From JBDTCS01 sp039923455 (GTDB lineage Bacteria > Bacteroidota > Ignavibacteria > Palsa-1295): 11,173 nucleotides of DNA. Shown here one piece after another: positions 5,642-11,173 of the stretch. Positions within the stretch are counted from its first letter, which is position 1; every line of letters begins with the position of its first letter. The position numbers and the translations under genes are program-made. The DNA is taken from NCBI GenBank assembly GCA_039923455.1, contig JBDTCS010000012.1:1-11173 (forward strand). Direction: 5' to 3'. The notes beneath the pieces were generated by a model that saw only the letters and a program-made list of their open reading frames with translations, made no database searches and was not told where the DNA came from.

Positions 5642-7369
5642 CTATTTGTATTCGGGGTAATAAACCTTGCTATGTACGAAAGCTTCGACATTGTCGGGTC
5701 GCGGAACATTGGCTAATCCTTGGTCGAAAATGTATCGCGCTACTTCGGCTGAAATATGTTTTGAGACTTCCAGTATATTCGCGATTGGTGGATAGATTAA
5801 TCCCTTGCTGAACATTTCCTCCGTCACTTGTTCAGCTAGCGCTTTCGCAGCGCAGATAAACATATCATCAGTGACACGCTTCGCTTCTGTCGCAAGGATC
5901 GCAAGCCCGACTGCCGGAAAAATATAAACATTGTTACCTTGTCCGGGCTGAAATGTTTTTCCATGCACAGTGACCGGATCAAACGGACTGCCACTCGCGA
6001 AGATCGCCTTGCCATTCGTCCACGTGTAGGCCTCCTCGGCAGTACATTCGGAGTGGGATGTTGGATTAGAAAATGGAAAAATGATGGGACGCTCATTGAT
6101 ACGCGCCATTGCTTCCAAGACTTCGACAGTGAACGCACCACCGATCGTGCTCACACCAATGATGGCCGTGGGGCGAATCGATTCGACGGCATCGAGAAAG
6201 GAATTCATCGGTGCGTGATCATGTGCGAAGACAGCTTTGTAATCATCGAGGTCCGTTCGTGATTTTACAAGTAGTCCGCCGGAATTGAAGAGCCAACAAT
6301 GTTGATGCGCTTCTTCCTTCGTCATACCTGACTCCTCGAGCACTTTGACAAGCAGCCCTGCAATTCCTGTCGCAGCTGACCCCGCTCCAAGAAAAAGAAA
6401 GCGCTGATCTGTCATTGGTTTGCCGTTCACTTTGCATGCCGCGAGAATGCCACCGAGCGCGACACTTGCCGTTCCTTGAATATCATCGTTGAACGTGCAG
6501 ATCTCGTCGCGATATTTAGTCAGAATTCGAACAGCATTCGGTCCTGCAAAATCTTCCCACTGAATACAGATATGCGGAAAGACCTCCGTCACTGCAACGA
6601 CGAACGCGTCGATAAAATCATCATAGTCTTTTCCACGAATGCGCTCCATGCGCAATCCGGGATAAAGCGGATCATTCAAGAACGATGCGTTATTCGTACC
6701 AAGATCAAGCACGATAGGGAGTGTGATGTTCGGATCGACTCCTGCACATGCTGTATACAGTGTAAGCTTACCGATCGGTATTCCCATACCGCAAACACCA
6801 AGATCACCAAGCCCAAGAATGCGCTCGCCATCTGTGACGACAGTGAAGCGAACATCCTTGTCCGGCCAGTTTCGAAGGATCTCTTTGATGTTATCTTTGT
6901 CTTCGTACGAGAGATAGATTCCGCGAGGCCGCCTGAGTATATGTCCGAACTGTTCGCATGCTTCACCGACGGTCGGTGTGTACACAATCGGAAGATACTT
7001 CGTCGGATTGCTCATGATGGTCCGGAAGTAGAGCGTCTGATTGTTATCGAGGAGTTGCGTAAGAAAGATATATTTGTTTATCGCTTTGTCGAATTGATCG
7101 ACCTGCTCTTCGATGCGCTGAACCTGCGTCTCGATCGACTCTACTACGTTAGGTAAGAGACCCTCCAAGCCATAGCGCACTCGCTCTTCATGTGTAAAAG
7201 CTGTGCCTCGATTAATGTGGGGATCACGGAGAATATCGTAGCCAATCTTGGTATCGTAACTGATCTTGGTATCGTAACTTTGCATGCCGCAGAGAATCGC
7301 ACTTGTTTGCGCCTTCGAATGAGGATCGTACCGATCCGAATATACAGGCTGGCGATTAAACACCATCAT
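5642..7369 (-). CDS. Malic enzyme, large single-polypeptide (plant/animal and SfcA-like) form
   Basis: This enzyme oxidatively decarboxylates L-malate to pyruvate with NAD+ or NADP+ and a divalent metal, linking the TCA cycle to pyruvate and NADPH supply. The 575 residues span the whole family. Catalytic Tyr130 lies in VYTPTVG, Arg183 in DGERILGLGDLG, and Lys201 in GIPIGKLTLY. The metal ligands are Glu272-Asp273 (WEDF) and Asp296 (FNDDIQGT). The dinucleotide loop is GAGSAATGIA at about 328-337, and SNPTS (434-438) and PGQGNN (475-480) bind malate. SECTAEEAYTW and ASGSPFDPV are especially close to plant NADP-malic enzymes. After the cofactor strand the sequence reads FNSGGLL, where NADP enzymes usually have VDSKGL and NAD enzymes DKYGLL, so cofactor choice is uncertain. 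ATGs at 7369 and 7366 are adjacent; a later Met29 is also possible because residues 1-30 are outside the conserved core. It is convergent with the histidine phosphatase. Confidence 0.95.
   Translation of the reverse strand: MMVFNRQPVYSDRYDPHSKAQTSAILCGMQSYDTKISYDTKIGYDILRDPHINRGTAFTHEERVRYGLEGLLPNVVESIETQVQRIEEQVDQFDKAINKYIFLTQLLDNNQTLYFRTIMSNPTKYLPIVYTPTVGEACEQFGHILRRPRGIYLSYEDKDNIKEILRNWPDKDVRFTVVTDGERILGLGDLGVCGMGIPIGKLTLYTACAGVDPNITLPIVLDLGTNNASFLNDPLYPGLRMERIRGKDYDDFIDAFVVAVTEVFPHICIQWEDFAGPNAVRILTKYRDEICTFNDDIQGTASVALGGILAACKVNGKPMTDQRFLFLGAGSAATGIAGLLVKVLEESGMTKEEAHQHCWLFNSGGLLVKSRTDLDDYKAVFAHDHAPMNSFLDAVESIRPTAIIGVSTIGGAFTVEVLEAMARINERPIIFPFSNPTSHSECTAEEAYTWTNGKAIFASGSPFDPVTVHGKTFQPGQGNNVYIFPAVGLAILATEAKRVTDDMFICAAKALAEQVTEEMFSKGLIYPPIANILEVSKHISAEVARYIFDQGLANVPRPDNVEAFVHSKVYYPEYK
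7244..7279 (-). repeat. 18-bp tandem duplication in the malic enzyme N-terminus
   Basis: Two adjacent 18-bp copies (7244-7261 and 7262-7279) differ at one base and encode SYDTKI twice in frame, followed by GYD. The duplication lies before the conserved malic enzyme core. It looks like a recent replication-slippage event that kept the frame. Confidence 0.9.
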
Positions 7370-7789
7370 CGAAGGAAGTATCGGAAATAAATTACCAATT
7401 CTTATTCACAGATTGTTCGGTATCAGGTGTGCGTTGCAAAGCCGCGGCATTTTCGAATTAACTTCGATTGTTCAACAATATTCTCAAATGGAAATGGCTT
7501 ACGTGCCACATAAATCGTTTATGTTGAAGTCTTGCGAAGTAAATCAAGCTCCGTTCTCCCCGTCCGAATAAGAGGCAAATGGATCGATCTAACTTGCCTC
7601 ATTCGTTTGAGTTTAGGGCGATTGTCTGATGCCTACGACGAGATTACCTCCTCAGATTGGTCGCTAAAATATTTATTTCTACGGGCAGATATGTGCCAAA
7701 TACGCTCATTATGAGCAAAAAGCGGGGCTGCAGCCAAGCCCAGAAAGTCTAAGCATTCGGACAAGCCGTTTCCAGTGGAATAGTTTTTG

Positions 7790-7797
7790 TATATTTG
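7790..7797 (+). promoter_or_regulatory. Possible Bacteroidota-type -7 promoter element
   Basis: TATATTTG matches TAnnTTTG and lies about 170 bp upstream of the OmpA/TSP3 ATG. A possible weak upstream element (GTTTCC, 7769-7774) is neither well spaced nor canonical. The evidence is a single short motif. Confidence 0.22.
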
Positions 7798-7861
7798 CAA
7801 ACTTCTTATGAATGGAATCGAAGCCTTCACGCTCCGGCAAAGTGTTTTGATTTTTGATGGG

Positions 7862-7879
7862 TTCGGAATGCATCCCGAA
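7862..7879. promoter_or_regulatory. 18-bp imperfect palindrome, possible operator
   Basis: TTCGGAATGCATCCCGAA reads as a dyad centred between 7870 and 7871, with only one mismatched pair (7867/7874). Its size and symmetry suit a dimeric DNA-binding protein. It lies about 90 bp before the OmpA/TSP3 start and downstream of the candidate -7 element, where a repressor could act. No regulator gene is adjacent. Confidence 0.3.
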
Positions 7880-7969
7880 ATATCTTGCAGTTCTGAAACT
7901 CGTTGCTCATGAGTTCACGTCGCGATACCGTTGCATCGCGTGTTCCTGTACATCCTAAGATCACAATAC

Positions 7970-9529
7970 ATGGTTAAGCAAGCACTGCGCAATGCCGCAG
8001 TACTCCTCGTTATTCTTTATTCCTGTTCTGTTCACGCTCAAGATAAAAAAGCACTTAGTCTTGGACTGGGCATCGGCGCCTCGTTCGGCGTGAATGAAGC
8101 GCGCGATAAGACGTTGCATCCTGCAGGAATATTTTCTTTTGTCTATTGGCAGGGGTTTACACCCTATCTCACGCCGGAACTGAGCCTCACCTTCACAAGA
8201 AATGCGACCGCAACGACCGGTGGAAAATTTGATTACTCGACAACCCTCACTGCTCCCGATTTCCGTTTAAGATTTTATCCCGAGTTCATCGAGAACAAAT
8301 GGCATAGTCCGCTGCTTCCGTATTTGCATGCAGGTATCGGGCTAGTCAATTACAACGTTGGCTACGTTCCACCGAAGGCCGATCCATCGGTGCCGCTGCA
8401 AGGTACCGCGTTGTTCTTTCCGATTGGTGCGGGAGTAACATATCAGATCGAAAAACATTGGGCGCTCGATCTCAATTTCAGCGGCAACATAAGCAACAGC
8501 GATTATCTGAGCCCAGCTCTGGATAATCGCAACGATGGATGGTGGCAGGGGACGATCGCGATCCATTATAACTTTACGAACGATTCGGGGAACGACGACG
8601 ATCACGATGGCCTCACAAACGAAGAAGAACTTCGACTCGGCACCGACCCGCATAACGCAGACACCGATGGTGACGGACTCTCCGATGGAGACGAAGTACA
8701 CAAATATCACACGAACCCACTCAACGCAGACACCGATGGTGATGGGCTTCGCGATGGGGAAGAGGTTACGAGATATCACACCGATCCAAAGCTTCCTGAT
8801 ACCGATGGCGATGGATTGAAAGATGGTGAAGAAGTTTTACGCTACCATACAGATCCATTAAAAGCAGATACCGATGGAGACGGCTTGAGAGATGGCGAAG
8901 AAGTAAACGTATACCGCACCGATCCATTGAACGTTGATACCGATCGTGATGGACTTTCCGATGGAGAAGAGGTGACGAGGTACAAAACCAATCCGCTCGA
9001 CCCCGACTCTGATCATGATGGATTAAAAGATGGCGAAGAAGTCAATCGCTACCACACCAATCCACTCGATCCCGATACAGACAAAGGCGGCGTAACCGAT
9101 GGCGTCGAAGTACATAATGGTACGAATCCGCTCGATCGCTCGGATGACTACGGCAAGAAGATAGTGAGCAATCAGTTCAGCACGGTCGGTTCGAAGATCG
9201 TGCTTGAGGGCGTAGTCTTCGATGTGAATCGCGCGACGATCAAACCGGAATCCGAGTTTACATTACAGAAAGCATTGAAGACGCTTGTCGATAATCCGTT
9301 GATCTCTGTCGAGATCGATGGCTACACCGATAACTCAGGCAACCCAGTGAAGAATCAAGTACTCTCGGCCGATCGTGCATCGTCGGTAAAGGGTTGGCTC
9401 GTGCAACATGGAATCGCGGCAGCCAGAATGACAACTCGCGGTTTCGGCCCGGCTAATCCCGTCGCACCAAACGACACGCCCGCCAATAAGCAACGCAATC
9501 GACGCATCGAGTTTACGAGAACACGCTAA
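7970..9529 (+). CDS. OmpA-family outer membrane protein with thrombospondin type 3 repeats
   Basis: This 519-residue envelope protein ties the outer membrane to peptidoglycan. Residues 1-23 are a signal peptide (MVKQALRNAAVLLVILYSCSVHA, cleaved before QDKK, written here as positions only for the boundary: cleavage after residue 23). Residues about 24-205 look like an eight-stranded beta-barrel, with alternating Gly/aromatic strands ending in HYNFT. Eight calcium-binding TSP3-like repeats (DTDGDGL-DGEEV...TDP) fill 209-390. An OmpA C-terminal domain runs from about 410 to the end; GYTD with Asp454, and Arg469 in SADRAS, are the usual diaminopimelate contacts, and NRRIEF follows. I prefer the ATG at 7970 to an in-frame TTG at 7931 because it opens the signal peptide directly; no clear Shine-Dalgarno is present. 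The gene ends 25 bp before a strong terminator and appears monocistronic. OprF/OmpA-like proteins of this build are common in Bacteroidota. Confidence 0.93.
   Translation: MVKQALRNAAVLLVILYSCSVHAQDKKALSLGLGIGASFGVNEARDKTLHPAGIFSFVYWQGFTPYLTPELSLTFTRNATATTGGKFDYSTTLTAPDFRLRFYPEFIENKWHSPLLPYLHAGIGLVNYNVGYVPPKADPSVPLQGTALFFPIGAGVTYQIEKHWALDLNFSGNISNSDYLSPALDNRNDGWWQGTIAIHYNFTNDSGNDDDHDGLTNEEELRLGTDPHNADTDGDGLSDGDEVHKYHTNPLNADTDGDGLRDGEEVTRYHTDPKLPDTDGDGLKDGEEVLRYHTDPLKADTDGDGLRDGEEVNVYRTDPLNVDTDRDGLSDGEEVTRYKTNPLDPDSDHDGLKDGEEVNRYHTNPLDPDTDKGGVTDGVEVHNGTNPLDRSDDYGKKIVSNQFSTVGSKIVLEGVVFDVNRATIKPESEFTLQKALKTLVDNPLISVEIDGYTDNSGNPVKNQVLSADRASSVKGWLVQHGIAAARMTTRGFGPANPVAPNDTPANKQRNRRIEFTRTR
8594..9139 (+). 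repeat. Eight tandem 66-69-bp TSP3 calcium-binding repeats
   Basis: Eight consecutive units encode 22- or 23-residue repeats of the form D-D-DG-x-DGEEV-x-Y-T-PL. Six are exactly 23 residues; the first and last are 22. Units 2-5 carry the full DTDGDGL loop, unit 6 has DTDRDGL, unit 7 DSDHDGL, and unit 8 the degraded DTDKGGV. Bases diverge mainly at third positions, so the array is maintained at protein level and is a natural hotspot for copy-number change. Confidence 0.93.
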
Positions 9530-9554
9530 GCGATCTGCTCTCAAGTGAAATCAA

Positions 9555-9588
9555 AAACGCCTCACGATATTCGTGAGGCGTTTCTTTT
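9555..9588. terminator. Strong bidirectional intrinsic terminator
   Basis: A perfect 13-bp stem (9555-9567 with 9571-9583) closes a 3-base TAT loop. It is followed on the plus strand by CTTTTT and preceded by AA, so the minus strand also gains a T-run after the stem. It lies between the stops of the converging OmpA/TSP3 gene and the 172-residue minus-strand gene and can end transcription from both sides. Confidence 0.93.
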
Positions 9589-9644
9589 TGAATAGATAAT
9601 ATTCTGTCTACGAATTTCCAAATTGTGGCGTTCTCCCAAAAACT

Positions 9645-10163
9645 TTATGTAGGTAAGTTCTGGGAAAAATATTCTTGTGCCGCCGGAAAAATAAGTGCTG
9701 GACTACGCTGACGATTCCAGTCCACGTGGCTAACATAAAAATACTCCACCAGATCTATTACATGCGCAGACTCAGGATCTGGCACGATGTCAGGCAACGG
9801 GTCGGACTCGATATCGAGCGATGGAGCGATCGGCTCGGAATTCGAAGGGAAGAGTGCACGCACGTGCAGTTTGAAAACCGTCCAATCCCAACCCGGCTGT
9901 GTGTAAGCCCAACCTTCGACCAACTCGTAAAGCTCATCCCAATCCGGCGACTTTGCCAAATTTAAGAGCACGAATCGATCGCCCGGCTCATACGTGTATT
10001 GCTGGGTTACTCCTTCGTGTCCGTCGCGCAGATATTGCTTGGCAGTGAAGTACCAGCCCGGGCTCATCTTCGAGCACTTGGCCGACAGTTGGCTAAGCAC
10101 TTTTCCCGCAAGCTTTACTTCGCGTGCCTTAATCGCTCCGGATTTATCGTATATGCCGTACAT
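9645..10163 (-). CDS. Hypothetical protein, 172 residues
   Basis: I do not recognise this family. The protein appears cytosolic, with no signal peptide or membrane segment. Residues 1-105 look like a compact alpha/beta domain: a Lys-rich start, PGWYFTAKQYLRDG near 35-48, PGDRFVLLNLAKSPDWDELYE near 60-80, and an aromatic stretch with Trp85, Trp92, Trp94 and Phe97. An acidic, Pro-rich linker follows at about 106-135. A second short aromatic segment (LVEYFYVSHVDWN) precedes the C-terminus. The high Trp/Tyr content and the sustained open frame with a plausible ATG at 10163 support a real gene. It shares the terminator at 9555-9588 with the OmpA/TSP3 gene, which fits real transcription towards it. 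Nothing in the neighbourhood suggests its role. Confidence 0.68.
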   Translation of the reverse strand: MYGIYDKSGAIKAREVKLAGKVLSQLSAKCSKMSPGWYFTAKQYLRDGHEGVTQQYTYEPGDRFVLLNLAKSPDWDELYELVEGWAYTQPGWDWTVFKLHVRALFPSNSEPIAPSLDIESDPLPDIVPDPESAHVIDLVEYFYVSHVDWNRQRSPALIFPAAQEYFSQNLPT

Positions 10164-10442
10164 TGGCGAATCTAGTTTATTATGGTGAATATCTCAGAGG
10201 CGGCACTCCAGATTTGTCTGGAATATTTTTGGCCACCGATTCCTAAGGGTTATGAAATTATCGCGCGATTTGGAATTGGGTCGAAAGCCCTTACAAGCGG
10301 AATACTCGCCAATTGGTTGCACTCAAATACCCTCACCCAACCGCTCCTCCGCCACAGCGGACTTGCAGCGCTGGGAGAGGAGATTTATTAAGAGATGCTT
10401 TAGACGCTTCGAGTCTAAACCATTTTATGCCCTCTCATATGG

Positions 10443-10454
10443 TCACACGTGTGA
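10443..10454. promoter_or_regulatory. Perfect 12-bp palindrome TCACACGTGTGA
   Basis: The symmetry is complete and the centre is CACGTG. It lies in non-coding DNA about 200 bp upstream of the DUF4412-like gene and 280 bp upstream of the minus-strand hypothetical gene. It could be a protein-binding site, but only its symmetry supports this. Confidence 0.25.
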
Positions 10455-10491
10455 TGTTTTCCCCAGCCGCGGAGCGGGTGTATACTCGCTG

Positions 10492-10530
10492 CCCAGGGTG
10501 AAGTCCGTCCTCAAGCGGACGAACCCTCGG
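10492..10530. repeat. Nested hairpin with following T-run
   Basis: Outer arms CCCAGGGT (10492-10499) and ACCCTCGG (10523-10530) pair with one mismatch. Inside them GTCCG (10503-10507) pairs with CGGAC (10516-10520). A TTTTTT run follows at 10537-10543. It may be an extragenic palindromic repeat or a weak terminator; no plus-strand gene ends just before it, which favours a repeat. Confidence 0.5.
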
Positions 10531-10657
10531 TAAGCATTTTTTGATTCAATAGCCCTGATGGGGGGTGTCTGGAATATCGCTAATCAGAAGACGCGAGTAT
10601 CAAATTCAAGAACATCTTTCGCATCATCGACACCACAGTTCGGACTTATATTTGCCT

Positions 10658-11173
10658 ATGGAATCAATACATATCAATTGCAAGTTGAGCGCAATAATTT
10701 GCTCGACGCTCCTTGCTCTCGTTTGCAACGCGAGCATTCTATATGCGCAGAGAATCGATACTACTCGCTTCGAGGGCAGCATCACTTTCGAAGGCTCGTT
10801 TCCCGGAGCATCGAAGACGATAAATGAATATAAGATAAAAGGGGATTCCATTGCCCGCGATTATGAGACCACAGTGGTACCCGGCAGCACAACGACCCTT
10901 CAGCGTGTAGTGCACCAACGCGGATATTTATCCAAGAACGAAATCTATTCGTGGATCGCTGGCGAAAGTATCGGTGGGATCGACTCACTGGAACTCGCAA
11001 AACCAATCGACGAGGGCTACTGGCGATTGATACCACCAACCGGAGAAGTTGCAACGATCGCCGGATTCGATGCGCGAGCATACGAACTCAAAGGTTACAA
11101 AACTCCCACGGACGATCTAACTCTGTGGCTAACAACATATATGCCTCCAGAGGTGAAGACTGTATATGCTGCC
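10658..11173 (+). CDS. Secreted DUF4412-like protein, N-terminal part (cut by window end)
   Basis: An open frame of exactly 172 codons runs from ATG 10658 to the window edge without a stop. Residues 1-30 form a signal peptide: MESIHINCK, then a hydrophobic Ala/Leu/Ile core, cleaved after LYA before QRID. The mature start (FEGSITFEG) and the following YKIKGDSIARDYET segment resemble DUF4412-type proteins of Bacteroidota, beta-rich exported proteins of unknown function whose strands begin with an FEG-IT/Y phrase and an I-KGD turn. Later segments include VHQRGYLSKNEIYSW and FDARAYELKGYKTP. The C-terminus is missing. A TATATTTG promoter-like match lies only 4 bp before the ATG, too close to serve this start unless the mRNA is leaderless or translation begins later; I regard it as chance. 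The coding call is firm; the family call is from memory of its pattern. Confidence 0.75.
   Translation, partial: MESIHINCKLSAIICSTLLALVCNASILYAQRIDTTRFEGSITFEGSFPGASKTINEYKIKGDSIARDYETTVVPGSTTTLQRVVHQRGYLSKNEIYSWIAGESIGGIDSLELAKPIDEGYWRLIPPTGEVATIAGFDARAYELKGYKTPTDDLTLWLTTYMPPEVKTVYAA

Larger units (their letters stand above)
7370..7969. other. Intergenic region between divergent malic enzyme and OmpA/TSP3 genes
   Basis: This 600-bp spacer should carry promoters for both flanking genes. It contains a short dyad GCTCAT-T-ATGAGC at 7704-7716, the palindrome GGCTGCAGCC at 7726-7735, a TAnnTTTG match at 7790-7797 and an 18-bp imperfect palindrome at 7862-7879. Short open frames at 7532-7714 (plus) and 7633-7830 (minus) overlap each other and show no domain, so I leave them out. 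No RNA gene is recognisable. Confidence 0.6.
10164..10657. other. Intergenic region with degenerate repeats and hairpins
   Basis: This 494-bp spacer separates the divergent hypothetical gene and the DUF4412-like gene. It holds a CCCTCACCC...GGGAGAGG arm pair near 10330-10380, a 7-bp hairpin TTTAGAC/GTCTAAA at 10399-10419, the palindrome TCACACGTGTGA at 10443-10454, a nested hairpin at 10492-10530 and a CCC-TGAT-GGG remnant near 10553. Three overlapping plus-strand frames (from 10182, 10252 and 10313) have no gene-like features. It seems to be a graveyard of small palindromic repeats plus promoter DNA. Confidence 0.6.

Noticed and set aside
6476..7156. 226-codon plus-strand open frame antisense to malic enzyme
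   Set aside because: It lies entirely inside the well-supported malic enzyme gene, has no domain, and its Ile/Arg/Asp-rich composition is what the complementary frame of this gene produces.
7931..7969. TTG start extending the OmpA/TSP3 protein by 13 residues
   Set aside because: The extension would place non-typical residues ahead of a complete signal peptide that begins at the ATG at 7970.
10182..10391. 69-codon plus-strand frame upstream of the DUF4412-like gene
   Set aside because: It overlaps degenerate palindromic repeats and two other frames, with no recognisable domain or start context.
10647..10654. TATATTTG as promoter of the DUF4412-like gene
   Set aside because: It ends only 4 bp before the ATG needed for the signal peptide, leaving no room for a normal transcript start.

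Overview
The window most likely comes from a bacterium of the Bacteroidota/Chlorobiota/Ignavibacteriota/Kapaibacteriota (FCB) group. Three things point there. A secreted WD40-like protein ends in a type IX secretion sorting domain. An OmpA-family protein carries thrombospondin type 3 calcium repeats. The starts generally lack good Shine-Dalgarno sequences, and a few TAnnTTTG motifs resemble the -7 element of Bacteroidota promoters. No rRNA or other marker is present, so I cannot place it more finely.

Layout. 144-1331 (minus): an Mrr-type (type IV) restriction endonuclease with a duplicated N-terminal winged-helix domain. 1332-1883: intergenic, holding the first copy of a 67-bp dispersed repeat. 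1884-4013 (plus): a 709-residue secreted beta-propeller protein with a C-terminal sorting signal. 4014-5007: a gene-free kilobase with several REP-like hairpins, a short relic resembling part of the mrr catalytic domain, and the second copy of the 67-bp repeat. Four of the hairpin elements form a nested, nearly symmetric inverted arrangement around position 4534. 5008-5628 (plus): a histidine phosphatase. 5642-7369 (minus): a full-length malic enzyme, convergent with the phosphatase. 7370-7969: intergenic. 7970-9529 (plus): an OmpA/TSP3 outer membrane protein ending at a strong bidirectional terminator. 9645-10163 (minus): an unrecognised 172-residue protein. 10164-10657: intergenic with degenerate repeats and hairpins. 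10658 to the window end (plus): the start of a secreted DUF4412-like protein.

The genes do not form a visible operon or pathway. Orientations alternate, most genes are separated by 0.5-1 kb of repeat-rich spacer, and each looks like an independent unit. Malic enzyme is central metabolism. The WD40/T9SS, OmpA/TSP3 and DUF4412-like proteins are cell-envelope or exported products. Mrr is a solitary defence gene with no modification or other defence partner in view. I did not find a convincing new multigene system. The most unusual structures are the repeat architecture around the WD40 gene and the nested inverted REP-like cluster.
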